DNA of 64,000 bases from Roseomonas populi (GCF_024594815.1 NZ_JANJOU010000022.1:1-64000); one strand, 5' to 3'; shown: positions 19,074 to 28,030, counted from the first letter of the stretch. The notes: generated by a model from the sequence alone, not told the origin. A program made the numbers and translations.

Positions 19074-20259
19074 GGATGCCCGGGGCCGTGGGGTCGGCCA
19101 GGTGTCCTCCCGTCCTCCAGCGCAGCCCTTCCCGCCCCAGCTCGCCGATGGATGCGCAGCCCATCAGGCGCATGCCGCGCACCACCTCGTGCCGCATCAG
19201 CTCCAGCGCCTGCTCCACCCCCGCCTGCCCGGCGGCAGCCAGGGGGAACAGATAGGCCCGGCCCATCCCCACGGCCTTGGCGCCCATGGCCAGGGCCTTC
19301 AGCACGTGGGTGCCCCGCTGCACGCCCCCATCCATCAGCACGTCCAGACGATCACCCGCCGCGTCCAGCACCTCGGCCAGCCCGTCGAAGCCGGCCCGGG
19401 AGCCGTCCAGCTGCCGGCCGCCGTGGTTGGAGACCACCACCCCGGCGCAGCCGATCTCCGCCGCCCGCTTGGCATCGGCCCCGGTCATCACGCCCTTGAG
19501 GCAGAACGGGCCGCCCCACTCCGCGACCATGGCGGCCACGTCGTCCCAGTTCATCGCGGGGTCGAGCATCTCCGTGAAGTAGTGGCTGATCGACATGGCG
19601 CCCCGGCCCATGTCCACATGGGTCTCCAGCTGCGGCAGGCGGAACGCCCCGGCGCGAAGGTAGTCCAGCCCCCAGCGGGGCCGCAGGGCGAATCCCGCGG
19701 CCCCCGCCGCGTTCAGGCGGAAGGGGATGGTGAAGCCCGTCCGCTTGTCGCGCTCCCGGTTGCCGCCGGTGATGCTGTCCACGGTCAGCATCATCACCTG
19801 CACGCCCGCCGCCTTGGCCCGCGCCATCATCTCGCGGTTCAGGCCGCGATCCTTGTGGAAGTAGAACTGATAGACCTGCGGCGCATCGCCCCCGATCCGC
19901 CGCGCCTCCTCCAGGCTCGTCGTGCCGAGGGAGGAGACGCCGAACATGGTGCCGAAGCGCGCGGCAGCGGCGGCCACCGCGCGCTCCCCCTCATGGTGGA
20001 ACAGGCGCTGCAGGGCGGTGGGGGAACAGTAGAAGGGCAGGGCGAGCCGCTGACCGAGCACCGTCACGGAGAGGTCCACCTCGGACACGCCGCGCAGCAC
20101 GCTCGGCACGAGGTCGCACTCCTCGAAGGCGGCCGTGTTCCGGCGGTAGGTGACCTCGTCATCCGCCGCGCCGTCGATGTAGTTGAAGATCGGCGCGGGC
20201 AGGCGCGCCCGCGCCATGCGCCGGAAATCGTGGAAGTTGTGGCAGTCCTTCAGCCGCAC
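19051..20259 (-). CDS. FMN-dependent alpha-hydroxy-acid oxidase/dehydrogenase (LldD family)
   Basis: A 402-residue TIM-barrel flavoenzyme that oxidises an L-2-hydroxy acid such as lactate, glycolate or mandelate. It shows the N-terminal IFNYIDGAADDEVTYRRN, the substrate tyrosine in VYQFYFHKD, the FMN lysine in LKGVMTGADA and the catalytic His/Arg in VVSNHGGRQLDG. Members of this length include L-lactate dehydrogenases (LldD) and many enzymes of unknown substrate. It is the last gene of a reverse-strand trio with a TctC-type protein and a MetX-like hydrolase, so it may process a hydroxy acid taken up by that system. Confidence 0.88.
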   Translation of the reverse strand: MRLKDCHNFHDFRRMARARLPAPIFNYIDGAADDEVTYRRNTAAFEECDLVPSVLRGVSEVDLSVTVLGQRLALPFYCSPTALQRLFHHEGERAVAAAAARFGTMFGVSSLGTTSLEEARRIGGDAPQVYQFYFHKDRGLNREMMARAKAAGVQVMMLTVDSITGGNRERDKRTGFTIPFRLNAAGAAGFALRPRWGLDYLRAGAFRLPQLETHVDMGRGAMSISHYFTEMLDPAMNWDDVAAMVAEWGGPFCLKGVMTGADAKRAAEIGCAGVVVSNHGGRQLDGSRAGFDGLAEVLDAAGDRLDVLMDGGVQRGTHVLKALAMGAKAVGMGRAYLFPLAAAGQAGVEQALELMRHEVVRGMRLMGCASIGELGREGLRWRTGGHLADPTAPGIPTDRTAP

Positions 20260-20310
20260 GGCGCTTCTCCGCTGCTCTCGTTGCTTTGGTGGTGGCGTTC
20301 CCGGCCTACT

Positions 20311-21318
20311 CTACCCCAGCCATTCGTCCACGCAGCGGCGCAGGAAGGCGGTGTCCTCCGCGTTACCCTGGGGGTTGCCGGCGCGGTGGCCCCAGATGCT
20401 GGGGATGGGGCGCAGCTCGGCATGGCGCAGGTGGGGCAGCTCCGCCTCGTTGTCGGCCACGCGGAAGTAGAGGTCGGTGGCGCCGGGGATGAGCAGGACG
20501 CGGGCCTGGACCGCCTGAAGGGCGGCTTGCAGGTCGCCGTTGTAGGTGGGGTTGTCGCTGATGTCGCCGGCGTTCCAGCAGCGCATCTGCGCCAGCAGGT
20601 TGGCGGCGTGCTTGTGATCGTAACGGGTTTCCCAGCCCTTCAGGTAGGTCTCCAGATCCGGCGCGGCGGGGGAGAGGTGAAGGCCGGCGCGGTAGAAATC
20701 CTGGCTCATCGCGTAGCCCGCGTAGTTGCGGCCGAAGGCGCGCAGGGCGGCCTTCGGCTGGGCGGAGAAGAGGGCGCAGCCGTCATACTCCGGCGCGGCC
20801 TCCAGGATCGCCATCTGGGCGCGGGTGAAGACCTGGTTGTGCACGGCGGTGCGGGCGCTGCCGCAGTTGATGAACACCGCCTCCACCGCCTCGGGGAAGA
20901 GGGCGGCCCAGTGGTAGGCCTGCTGCGCGCCCATGGACCAGCCATAGACGGCTCGCAGGCGATCAATCCCCAGCACCTCGCGCAAAAGGCGGCGCTGGGC
21001 GTGGACGTTGTCGTAGGCGGTGACGAGGAGGGGGTAGTCCGGCGTGTCCTGGGGGGAGGAGGAGACGCCGTTGCCGAACATGTCGATCTGCACGACGAAC
21101 CAGCGCCCGGGGTCCAGCACGCCGTCGGGGCCGATCAGCCATTCCAGCTCCGCCGCGGTGGCGCCATAGCTGGTCGGGTAGAGGACCGCGTTGTCCCGCG
21201 CGGGGGAGAGCGTGCCGTGGGTCTTCCAGTTCAGGGTGGCGCCACGGATGGTGCCGCCCTTCAGCACGGGCAGGTCGCCGAGCGCGAAGCGCCCCGTCTC
21301 GGTGGCCCAGTCGGTCAT
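20311..21318 (-). CDS. alpha/beta-fold hydrolase, MetX (homoserine acetyltransferase)-like
   Basis: A 335-residue alpha/beta hydrolase resembling the MetX family. The nucleophile elbow is GWSMGAQQAYHW (serine near residue 135). The acid is probably the aspartate in IPGATDLYF, and the histidine is in SIWGHRAGNP near the C-terminus. ATG 21318 has GGAGGGG seven bases upstream. It lies between a Bug-type binding protein and an FMN hydroxy-acid oxidase on the same strand, with gaps of 51-64 bases. That suggests a hydrolase for an ester or amide in a small catabolic operon rather than methionine synthesis. I considered N-formylmaleamate deformylase (NicD) but see no specific support. Confidence 0.8.
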   Translation of the reverse strand: MTDWATETGRFALGDLPVLKGGTIRGATLNWKTHGTLSPARDNAVLYPTSYGATAAELEWLIGPDGVLDPGRWFVVQIDMFGNGVSSSPQDTPDYPLLVTAYDNVHAQRRLLREVLGIDRLRAVYGWSMGAQQAYHWAALFPEAVEAVFINCGSARTAVHNQVFTRAQMAILEAAPEYDGCALFSAQPKAALRAFGRNYAGYAMSQDFYRAGLHLSPAAPDLETYLKGWETRYDHKHAANLLAQMRCWNAGDISDNPTYNGDLQAALQAVQARVLLIPGATDLYFRVADNEAELPHLRHAELRPIPSIWGHRAGNPQGNAEDTAFLRRCVDEWLG

Positions 21319-21382
21319 ACGATCCCCTCCGGCGGCGGTGCGCCCATCCTGCCGATGGGGCGCGCCGCCGCAAGGGCGGGGG

Positions 21383-22363
21383 CTATTCGAGCTTCAGCCC
21401 GATCCGCTGGACGATGTTCTTGTAGAGCGCGAACTCGCGGTCTAGGAAGGCGCGGGTGGAGGCCGGGGTGCTGTCCAGCACCGGGGTGGTGCCCGTGCTC
21501 TCCAGCCGCTCGCGCACGCGGGGCTCGGCGAGGGCGGTGTTGGCGGCCTTGCTGAGGGCCGCGGCCACCTCGTCCGGCAGGTCCTTGGGGCCGGCCATCA
21601 CGGTCCAGGTGGTCAGCTCGTAGTCGGGCAGCACGGCCTCTGCCACCGTGGGCACGTCCGGGAAGTTCGTGTCACGCGTGCGGGTGGTGACGGCCAGCAG
21701 GCGCAGGGCGCCGTCCCGCACCTGGCCGACGACGGAGCCGAGCTGGTCCACGGCGTAGAGGGTCTCGCCCTTGATGAGGGATTCCGCGGTCTGGGAGCCG
21801 CCGCGGTAGGGGACGTGCTGCGCGGTGGTGCCGGCCAGGACGGCCAGGTAGTCCGCGCCGAGATGCGAGACGCCGCCGACGCCGGAGCTGGCATAGCCCA
21901 CGCGCCCAGGCTCCGCCCGCAGCCTGTCCACCAGTTGCTTGACCGTGGTGATGCCGGAGTTGGTGGGCACCACCACGCCGAGCGGGCTGGTGCCGACGAT
22001 CGTGATCGGCGTGAAGTCCTGCGTGGGATGGTAGCGCGCCGCGCTGGCGCCGGAGGCGGGGGCGACGGCGAGGGTGGAGGCGGAGCCGACGAGAAGGGTG
22101 TAGCCGTCCGGCCGGGATCGGCGGACGAACTCGGCGCCGATGGCGCTGCCGCCGCCGGGGCGGTTCTCGACCAGGGCGCGGCCCTCGGGCGAGAGGATGG
22201 GGCCGATGCGGTCCGCGAGCAGGCGCCCGGCGAGATCGTTCGCGCCGCCGGGGGCGAAGGGGACGATGACGGTGATCGGCCGGTCCGGGAAGGCGGCCAG
22301 GGCAGGGCGGGCCAGGACGGCACCGGACAGCGCCAGGGCGCCGAGTTGGCGTCGGGTGGGCAT
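21383..22363 (-). CDS. TctC/Bug-family substrate-binding protein
   Basis: A 326-residue exported binding protein, probably for an organic acid. The signal peptide begins MPTRRQLGALALSGAVLA (twin arginine) and is cut near ALAA. The mature part shows the family pattern FPDRPITVIVPFAPGG, VENRPGGGSAIGAEFV, DGYTLLVG and HVPYRGGSQT. It is the first gene of the reverse-strand trio with the hydrolase and oxidase. No TctAB membrane genes are adjacent. It is a second, diverged Bug paralogue in this window besides that at 4857-5825. Confidence 0.92.
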   Translation of the reverse strand: MPTRRQLGALALSGAVLARPALAAFPDRPITVIVPFAPGGANDLAGRLLADRIGPILSPEGRALVENRPGGGSAIGAEFVRRSRPDGYTLLVGSASTLAVAPASGASAARYHPTQDFTPITIVGTSPLGVVVPTNSGITTVKQLVDRLRAEPGRVGYASSGVGGVSHLGADYLAVLAGTTAQHVPYRGGSQTAESLIKGETLYAVDQLGSVVGQVRDGALRLLAVTTRTRDTNFPDVPTVAEAVLPDYELTTWTVMAGPKDLPDEVAAALSKAANTALAEPRVRERLESTGTTPVLDSTPASTRAFLDREFALYKNIVQRIGLKLE

Positions 22364-22449
22364 GGACGTTCTCCTTGCCGGCCTCGTTCCGGGCCGGTGC
22401 AGTGTCCATGATGGCGCGGCGGGCGGGTGGCGTCACCCGCCGGAGGGGA

Positions 22450-22653
22450 TCAGGCGTCGCCGACCGTGACGGTGACGGTGCCCGTGCCCTCGCAGCCCGG
22501 GCAGGGCTTGCCCTGGAGGGTGCCGGTGCCGCCGCATTCCGGGCAGGTGTTCTCCGCGGTCTGGGTGGCGTCCGGGGTGGTCTCGTCGCCGGGCGCCGGC
22601 ATTCCCTCGGCGGCGGGAACGCTGACGCCGGACTTTCCGGATGATTGGGACAT
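22450..22653 (-). CDS. small DnaJ-type zinc-finger protein
   Basis: A 67-residue protein whose C-terminal half holds CPECGGTGTL and CPGCEGTG. These are two CxxCxGxG repeats, that is, half of the DnaJ zinc-binding domain, with no J domain. The N-terminal half is low-complexity and polar. Stand-alone mini zinc fingers of this kind occur in alphaproteobacteria without a known function; a single Zn(II) site is expected. Upstream on the reverse strand is the quinone oxidoreductase-like gene, separated by a strong hairpin, so it probably has its own promoter. Confidence 0.72.
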   Translation of the reverse strand: MSQSSGKSGVSVPAAEGMPAPGDETTPDATQTAENTCPECGGTGTLQGKPCPGCEGTGTVTVTVGDA

Positions 22654-22684
22654 CGGGACTCCTCCGCGGGCTGACGGAGGGGGG

Positions 22685-22708
22685 AACGCCGCCGGGGGAG
22701 GCGGCGTT
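22685..22708 (-). terminator. hairpin after the quinone-oxidoreductase gene
   Basis: Perfect 9-bp stem (AACGCCGCC / GGCGGCGTT) with a 6-base loop, starting 6 bases after the stop codon of the reverse-strand oxidoreductase gene. There is no strong U tract, so it may stabilise the 3' end or act with Rho. Confidence 0.55.
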
Positions 22709-22713
22709 GCCGA

Positions 22714-23736
22714 TCAGGCGCCGAAGCCTTCCAGCACCACCTTGCCGCGGGCGGTGCCGCTCTCGATCAGCGCGTGGGCGCGGCGGAGGTTAGCGGCGTT
22801 GATGGTGCCGAAGGTTTCCGTGAGGGTGGTGCGAAGGGTTCCGGCATCCACCAGGCGGGAGACCTCGTCCAGCAGCGCGCCCTGCTCGCCCATGTCGGGG
22901 GTGCCGAACATGGAGCGGGTGTACATCAGCTCCCAGTGCAGGGAGATGCTCTTCCGCTTCAGAACGCTCACGTCCAGCGTCGCCGGGTCGTCGATGAGGG
23001 CGAAGCGGCCCTGGGGGGCGATCAGCTCGGCGATCTCGGCCAAGTGCTTGTCGGTCTGGGTGGTGGAGAAGACGAAACCGGGGGCGCCGAGGCCGAGGGC
23101 GGCGACCTCCGCGGCCAGGGGCTTGGAGTGGTCGACCACGTGGTGCGCGCCGAGCTCCAGCGCCCAGTCCCGCGTCTCCGGGCGGGAGGCGGTGGCGATG
23201 ACGGTGAGGTCCGTCAGCTTGCGGGCGAGCTGGATGGCGATGGAGCCGACGCCGCCCGCGCCGCCGACGATCAGCAGGGCGCGCGCGGCGCCGGGAACGG
23301 TGTGGGCCTTTACCTGAAGCCGGTCGAACAGGGCTTCCCAGGCGGTGATGGCGGTCAGCGGCATGGCGGCGGCTTCCGCGAAGCCGAGGGAGGCGGGCTT
23401 GGTGCCGACGATCCGCTCATCCACCAGGTGCAGCTCGGCATTCGTGCCGGGGCGGGTGATGTCGCCGGCGTAGAACACGGCATCGCCGGGGCGGAAGCGG
23501 GTGGCGCCGGGGCCGACCGCCTTCACGATGCCGGCGGCGTCCCAGCCCAGCACCTTGTAGCCGCCGGGCTCGGCGGCGGCGCGCATCCGTACCTTCGTGT
23601 CCACGGGGTTCACCGAGACGGCGCGGACCTCCACCAGCAGGTCGCGGCCGCGCGGCTCGGGGGCGGGGAGGTCGATGTCGAGGAGGGAATCCTCGCGCTC
23701 GATGGGCAGGGAGGCCTGGTAGCCGATGGCACGCAT
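22714..23736 (-). CDS. NADPH:quinone oxidoreductase/zinc-type alcohol dehydrogenase-like protein (MDR family)
   Basis: A 340-residue medium-chain reductase. It shows the N-terminal GroES-like part (VRAVSVNPVDTKVR, GWDAAGIVKAVG, RFRPGDAVFYAG) and a Rossmann NADP domain (LIVGGAGGVGSIAIQLARKL). The zinc ligands of true alcohol dehydrogenases are absent. Close relatives reduce quinones or activated alkenes. It diverges from an HxlR regulator, an arrangement known for quinone- and aldehyde-stress systems. A 26-bp inverted repeat in between is the probable operator. The start is the ATG at 23736. Confidence 0.87.
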   Translation of the reverse strand: MRAIGYQASLPIEREDSLLDIDLPAPEPRGRDLLVEVRAVSVNPVDTKVRMRAAAEPGGYKVLGWDAAGIVKAVGPGATRFRPGDAVFYAGDITRPGTNAELHLVDERIVGTKPASLGFAEAAAMPLTAITAWEALFDRLQVKAHTVPGAARALLIVGGAGGVGSIAIQLARKLTDLTVIATASRPETRDWALELGAHHVVDHSKPLAAEVAALGLGAPGFVFSTTQTDKHLAEIAELIAPQGRFALIDDPATLDVSVLKRKSISLHWELMYTRSMFGTPDMGEQGALLDEVSRLVDAGTLRTTLTETFGTINAANLRRAHALIESGTARGKVVLEGFGA

Positions 23737-23778
23737 GGTGCTTCTCCGGGGCAATGTTGACCCGGAGATGCGCGATAC

Positions 23779-23804
23779 CATGTGCCGCCGCAAGAACGCA
23801 CATG
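23779..23804. promoter_or_regulatory. inverted repeat between oxidoreductase and hxlR (probable HxlR operator)
   Basis: CATGTGC-N12-GCACATG, perfect 7-bp arms centred 55 bases from the oxidoreductase start and 45 bases from the hxlR start. HxlR-type dimers bind such dyads and usually repress both divergent genes; assignment is by position. Confidence 0.6.
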
Positions 23805-23835
23805 AACCGCCCATAGTGTCGAAAAGGATACCGTG

Positions 23836-24189
23836 ATGGCCCGGACCCGCCACGCCTCCCTGGATTGCAGCCCCGGCTGCGCGGTGGAGGCGACGCTCGC
23901 CCTGATCGACGGCAAGTGGAAGGGGGTGATCCTGCATCACCTCGGAGAGGGGACGATGCGGTTCAATGAGATCCGCCGCCGCCTGCCGAGCGTGACGCAG
24001 CGGATGCTGACGAACCAGTTGCGGGAGCTGGAAGCAGATGGGTTGATCACGCGCCGCGTCTATGCGGAGGTGCCGCCCCGCGTGGAGTACAGCCTTTCCG
24101 AGCGCGGGCGGAGTCTGGCACCGGTGATCCGGGCGCTGAAGGAGTGGGGAGACGAGCACGTGATGGCGGCGTTGCAGAAGGCGGCGTGA
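23836..24189 (+). CDS. HxlR-family transcriptional regulator
   Basis: A 117-residue winged-helix regulator. Family hallmarks are the N-terminal Cys-containing CSPGCAVEATLALIDGKWK, the core MRFNEIRRRLPSVTQRMLTNQLRELEADG (partly shown) and a wing with RVEYSLSERGRSL. Cys11 and Cys15 sit where redox-sensing HxlR proteins (YodB, QorR types) carry their reactive cysteine, so quinone or thiol stress is a plausible signal. It diverges from an MDR oxidoreductase. Its stop overlaps the GTG start of ureD (GTGA), which physically ties it to the urease operon. Confidence 0.9.
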   Translation: MARTRHASLDCSPGCAVEATLALIDGKWKGVILHHLGEGTMRFNEIRRRLPSVTQRMLTNQLRELEADGLITRRVYAEVPPRVEYSLSERGRSLAPVIRALKEWGDEHVMAALQKAA

Positions 24190-25013
24190 CGGCAGGTTCC
24201 CCGCAACACCAGAGGGCGGATGGCGGCGCCGAGATCGTCTTCGGCCTATCCGGCGGGCGCACGGCGCTGCGCCACCTCTACCAGTCCTCGCCGATGCGCG
24301 TGTTGTTCCCGGATGCGGAGCCGGGCACGGCAATCATGGGCGCGCTGGTGAACACGGCGGGCGGGCTCGCCGGCGGCGACGTGGTGCGCGTGCAGGCGCG
24401 GGTGGAGGAGGGGGCCACGGCCACCCTTTGCACGCCGGCGGCGGAGAAGCTGTACCGCTCCCTCGGGCCGGAGACGCGGGTCGGGACGGCGCTGCATGTC
24501 GGGCCGGGCGCCGTGCTGGAATGGTTGCCGCAGGAGACGATCCTGTTCGACCGCGCGCGGCTGCGGCGCCGGCTGGAAGTGGACCTGGCCCCCGGCGCGC
24601 GGCTGCTGGCGACGGAGATGCTGGTCTTCGGCCGCGCGGCGCGGGGGGAGCGGTTCCGCGAGGGGTTCCTGCACGATTCCTGGCGCCTGCGGATGGATGG
24701 GCGGCTGCGCTGGGCCGATGCGCTGCGGATCGAGGCGCCGGAGGAGGCGCTGGAGGACCGCTTCGGCTTCGCGGGGGCGGGGGGCTTCGCCACGCTGCTC
24801 TACGCGGGGGCGGATGCGGCATCGCATTTGCCGGTGATGCGCGATCTGGCCGGGCCGCTCGGTGCCGCCACGATCCCGCGCGAGGGGGTGGTGCTGATGC
24901 GCTGGCTGGGCCCGGCCATGCCGGTGCGGGCGGCGCTGGCTTCCGCCATTCCCGCCCTGCGCGCGGCGCTGTTCGGGCTGCCGCCGGTGCTGCCGCGGCT
25001 CTGGACCACCTGA
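24186..25013 (+). CDS. ureD: urease accessory protein UreD
   Basis: A 275-residue scaffold of the UreD-UreF-UreG complex that loads nickel into apo-urease. Family segments include SSPMRVLFP, NTAGGLAGGDVV, TPAAEKLYRS and GAVLEWLPQETILFD. I chose GTG 24186, which overlaps the hxlR stop, because it gives the usual length and no in-frame ATG fits better. Urease structural genes follow within 45 bases. Confidence 0.95.
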   Translation: MTAGSPQHQRADGGAEIVFGLSGGRTALRHLYQSSPMRVLFPDAEPGTAIMGALVNTAGGLAGGDVVRVQARVEEGATATLCTPAAEKLYRSLGPETRVGTALHVGPGAVLEWLPQETILFDRARLRRRLEVDLAPGARLLATEMLVFGRAARGERFREGFLHDSWRLRMDGRLRWADALRIEAPEEALEDRFGFAGAGGFATLLYAGADAASHLPVMRDLAGPLGAATIPREGVVLMRWLGPAMPVRAALASAIPALRAALFGLPPVLPRLWTT

Positions 25014-25055
25014 GCCACCCGCCGCCATACTTCGCCATCCCTTCGGAGCCCGCCC

Positions 25056-25358
25056 ATGCACCTGACCCCGCGCGAGAAGGACAAGCTGCTGATCGCCATG
25101 GCCGCCAACGTGGCGCGGCGGCGGCTGGAACGGGGCGTGCGGCTGAACCACCCGGAGGCGGTGGCGCTGGTGACGGATTTCGTGGTGGAGGGCGCGCGGG
25201 ACGGGCGCAGCGTGGCGGAGCTGATGCGCGATGGCGCCACGGTGATCACGCGGGACCAGGTGATGGAGGGCGTGGCCGAGATGATCCACGAGATCCAGGT
25301 GGAGGCGACCTTCCCGGATGGGACGAAGCTCGTCACCGTCCATCAGCCGATCCGCTAG
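25056..25358 (+). CDS. ureA: urease gamma subunit
   Basis: A 100-residue subunit, the exact family length, beginning [20 protein letters not shown] and ending TVHQPIR, both diagnostic. It forms the (UreABC)3 enzyme that hydrolyses urea to ammonia and carbamate in the cytoplasm. It lies between ureD and ureB in the usual alphaproteobacterial order. Confidence 0.98.
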   Translation: MHLTPREKDKLLIAMAANVARRRLERGVRLNHPEAVALVTDFVVEGARDGRSVAELMRDGATVITRDQVMEGVAEMIHEIQVEATFPDGTKLVTVHQPIR

Positions 25359-25427
25359 CATGCGATCGCGCAGGCCGCCGCGAAGCGAGGATCGAAGCGT
25401 GAATCACATGCCCAGGAGTGACGCGCG

Positions 25428-25733
25428 ATGATCCCTGGAGAGGTTTTCCCGGCCGAGGGCGAGATCGAGCTGAACGCGGGGCGCCCTGCCATCGAGATGG
25501 AGGTGGCCAATACGGGCGACCGCCCCGTGCAGGTGGGCAGCCACTACCACTTCGCCGAGACGAACCCGGAGCTGGCCTTCGACCGCGCGGCGGCGCGCGG
25601 GATGCGGCTGGACATCGCGGCGGGCACCGCGGTGCGGTTTGAGCCCGGGCAGACGCGGGTGGTGCGGCTGATCCCCTTCGCCGGGGCGCGAATCGTGCAT
25701 GGGTTCCGCGGCGACGTGGAAGGGAAGCTGTAG
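25428..25733 (+). CDS. ureB: urease beta subunit
   Basis: A 101-residue urease subunit beginning [16 protein letters not shown], with [11 protein letters not shown] and [10 protein letters not shown] segments. It is a separate chain, as in most bacteria and unlike the fused ureAB of Helicobacter. It follows ureA after 69 bases and precedes ureC by 3 bases. Confidence 0.98.
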   Translation: MIPGEVFPAEGEIELNAGRPAIEMEVANTGDRPVQVGSHYHFAETNPELAFDRAAARGMRLDIAAGTAVRFEPGQTRVVRLIPFAGARIVHGFRGDVEGKL

Positions 25734-25736
25734 CCG

Positions 25737-27449
25737 ATGCCCGCGAGGATATCCCGCTCGGCCTATGCCGGCATGTACGGGCCGACCACGGGCGACCGCG
25801 TGCGGCTGGCCGATACCGATCTTATCATCGAGGTGGAGCGCGACCTTACCACCTATGGCGAGGAGGTGAAGTTCGGCGGCGGCAAGGTGATCCGCGACGG
25901 GATGGGGCAATCCCAGCTGGGGCGCGACGAGGGCGCCATGGACACCGTGATCACCAACGCGCTGATCCTCGACCATACCGGCATCTACAAGGCGGATGTG
26001 GGGCTGCGGGACGGGCGGATCGCGGCCATCGGCAAGGCGGGGAACCCCGACACCCAGCCGGGCGTGGACATCATCATCGGCCCGACGACGGAGATCATCG
26101 CCTGCGAGGGGCGGATCCTGACCTCCGGCGGGATCGATGTGCACATCCACTTCATCTGCCCGCAGCAGATCGAGGAGGCCCTGGCCTCCGGCGTGACGAC
26201 GATGTTCGGCGGTGGCACCGGGCCGGCGCACGGGACGCTGGCGACGACGGCGACGCCGGGCGCCTTCCATCTGGCGCGCATGCTGCAGGCGGCGGAAGGG
26301 TTCCCGATGAACCTGGGCTTTCTCGGCAAGGGCAACGCCGCCCTGCCGAAGGGGCTGGAGGAGCAGATCCTGGCCGGCGCGGCGGGGATGAAGCTGCACG
26401 AGGACTGGGGCACGACGCCGAAGGCGATCGACACCTGCCTGGCGGTGGCGGACGCGCTGGACGTGCAGGTGGCCATCCATACGGACACGCTGAACGAGAG
26501 CGGCTTCGTCGAGAGCACCATCAAGGCGATTGGTGGCCGCACCATCCAGGCCTTCCACACGGAGGGCGCGGGCGGCGGCCACGCGCCGGACATCCTGCGG
26601 CTGGTGGGGGAGGCGAACGTGCTGCCTTCCTCCACCAACCCCACCATGCCCTATACGGTGAACACGCTGGACGAGCATCTGGACATGCTCATGGTGTGCC
26701 ATCACCTCGATCCGCGCATTCCTGAGGACGTGGCCTTCGCCGAGAGCCGCATCCGGCGCGAGACCATCGCGGCGGAGGACATCCTGCACGACCTCGGCGC
26801 CATCTCCATGATGTCGTCCGACAGCCAGGCGATGGGGCGGGTGGGCGAGGTGATCATCCGTACCTGGCAGACCGCGCACAAGATGAAGCAACAGCGCGGG
26901 CGCCTGCCGGGCGAGGTGGGCGACAACGACAACCTGCGCGCGCGGCGCTACATCGCGAAGTACACGATCAACCCCGCCATCTCCCAGGGCATCGCCGATC
27001 ATGTCGGCAGCGTGGAGGTGGGGAAGCTGGCGGATCTGGTGATGTGGAGCCCGGCCTTCTTCGGCGTGAAGCCGGAGATGGTGCTGAAATGCGGCACCAT
27101 CGCCATGGCGCCGATGGGCGACCCCAATGCCTCCATCCCCACGCCGCAGCCCGTGCATTACCGGCCGATGTTCGGCGCCTTTGGGCGGGCCCTGCCGGCG
27201 GTGGGGGTGACGTTCACGTCTCAGGCTGCGATGGAGGCGGGGATCGGGGAGCGGTTGCGGCTGGAGCGGCCCCTGGTGGCCGTGCGGAACACGCGCGGGG
27301 GGATCTCCAAGCGCGACATGGTGCTGAACGACCTCTGCCCGCGCATCGAGGTGGATGCCGAGACCTATGAGGTGCGCGCGGACGGCGAATTGCTGGTCTG
27401 CGAGCCCGCGAAGGTGCTGCCGATGGCGCAGCGCTATTTCCTGTTCTGA
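25737..27449 (+). CDS. ureC: urease alpha subunit (catalytic, di-nickel)
   Basis: The 570-residue catalytic subunit. The nickel site is intact: [11 protein letters not shown], the carbamylated lysine in MKLHEDWG (residue 219), [22 protein letters not shown], the active-site flap [13 protein letters not shown] and the aspartate in [13 protein letters not shown]. The start [15 protein letters not shown] is typical. With all accessory genes present, the enzyme should be functional. Confidence 0.98.
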   Translation: MPARISRSAYAGMYGPTTGDRVRLADTDLIIEVERDLTTYGEEVKFGGGKVIRDGMGQSQLGRDEGAMDTVITNALILDHTGIYKADVGLRDGRIAAIGKAGNPDTQPGVDIIIGPTTEIIACEGRILTSGGIDVHIHFICPQQIEEALASGVTTMFGGGTGPAHGTLATTATPGAFHLARMLQAAEGFPMNLGFLGKGNAALPKGLEEQILAGAAGMKLHEDWGTTPKAIDTCLAVADALDVQVAIHTDTLNESGFVESTIKAIGGRTIQAFHTEGAGGGHAPDILRLVGEANVLPSSTNPTMPYTVNTLDEHLDMLMVCHHLDPRIPEDVAFAESRIRRETIAAEDILHDLGAISMMSSDSQAMGRVGEVIIRTWQTAHKMKQQRGRLPGEVGDNDNLRARRYIAKYTINPAISQGIADHVGSVEVGKLADLVMWSPAFFGVKPEMVLKCGTIAMAPMGDPNASIPTPQPVHYRPMFGAFGRALPAVGVTFTSQAAMEAGIGERLRLERPLVAVRNTRGGISKRDMVLNDLCPRIEVDAETYEVRADGELLVCEPAKVLPMAQRYFLF

Positions 27450-27457
27450 GAGCCGCG

Positions 27458-28030
27458 ATGACCGAAGACAGCCTGCCCCGCGCCACGAAGGTCCTGCCCG
27501 CCGGGGAATGGAACGCCGCCGAGGCGCGCGACACGATCACGCTGGACTTCGACGACCGGCACCGGCGGCGGCGGCGCTACACGGGGGAGGGTGGCTTCGC
27601 CTTCCTGCTCGACTTGCCGGAGGCGGTGGTGCTGTACGACGGCGACGGGCTGGCGCTGGAGGGTGGCGGCGCGGTGGCCGTGCGCGCGGCGCCGGAGCCG
27701 CTGGTGGAGATCACGGCGGGGGACCGGGCGCATTTCGCGCGGCTGGCCTGGCACCTCGGCAACCGGCACCTGCCGGCGGAGATCGGGGCGGACCGCATCC
27801 TGATCCGGGACGACCACGTGATCACCGCCATGCTGCGCGGGCTGGGCGCCACGCTTCGGACGGTGCAGGCGCCGTTCAATCCGGAAGGCGGCGCCTATGG
27901 CGAGCACAACCGGCAGACCGGGCACCACCACGGGCCGCAGCACGGGCACCATCACCACGACCATGGGCATGATCACGATCATTCCCATGAGCACGGCCAC
28001 GATCACGGGCATGGCCACCATCACCACTGA
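27458..28030 (+). CDS. ureE: urease accessory protein UreE with His-rich nickel-binding tail
   Basis: A 190-residue nickel metallochaperone. The N-terminal peptide-binding and C-terminal metal domains are present ([11 protein letters not shown] is the conserved UreE core with the Ni histidine). The protein ends in a 35-residue tail with 21 histidines mixed with Gly and Asp, like the Klebsiella UreE tail that stores several nickel ions. The tail-coding DNA overlaps the start of ureF by about 20 bases in another frame. Confidence 0.96.
   Translation: MTEDSLPRATKVLPAGEWNAAEARDTITLDFDDRHRRRRRYTGEGGFAFLLDLPEAVVLYDGDGLALEGGGAVAVRAAPEPLVEITAGDRAHFARLAWHLGNRHLPAEIGADRILIRDDHVITAMLRGLGATLRTVQAPFNPEGGAYGEHNRQTGHHHGPQHGHHHHDHGHDHDHSHEHGHDHGHGHHHH

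Noticed and set aside
20311-21318. The alpha/beta hydrolase as NicD (N-formylmaleamate deformylase)
   Set aside because: It is MetX-like and about 65 residues longer than NicD as I know it. It lies on the opposite strand from the nic genes in a separate operon with a TctC protein and an oxidase.
27897-28010. A Thr/Ile-rich N-terminal extension of UreF
   Set aside because: It is the out-of-frame reading of the UreE histidine repeat. UreF homology begins only after 28011.
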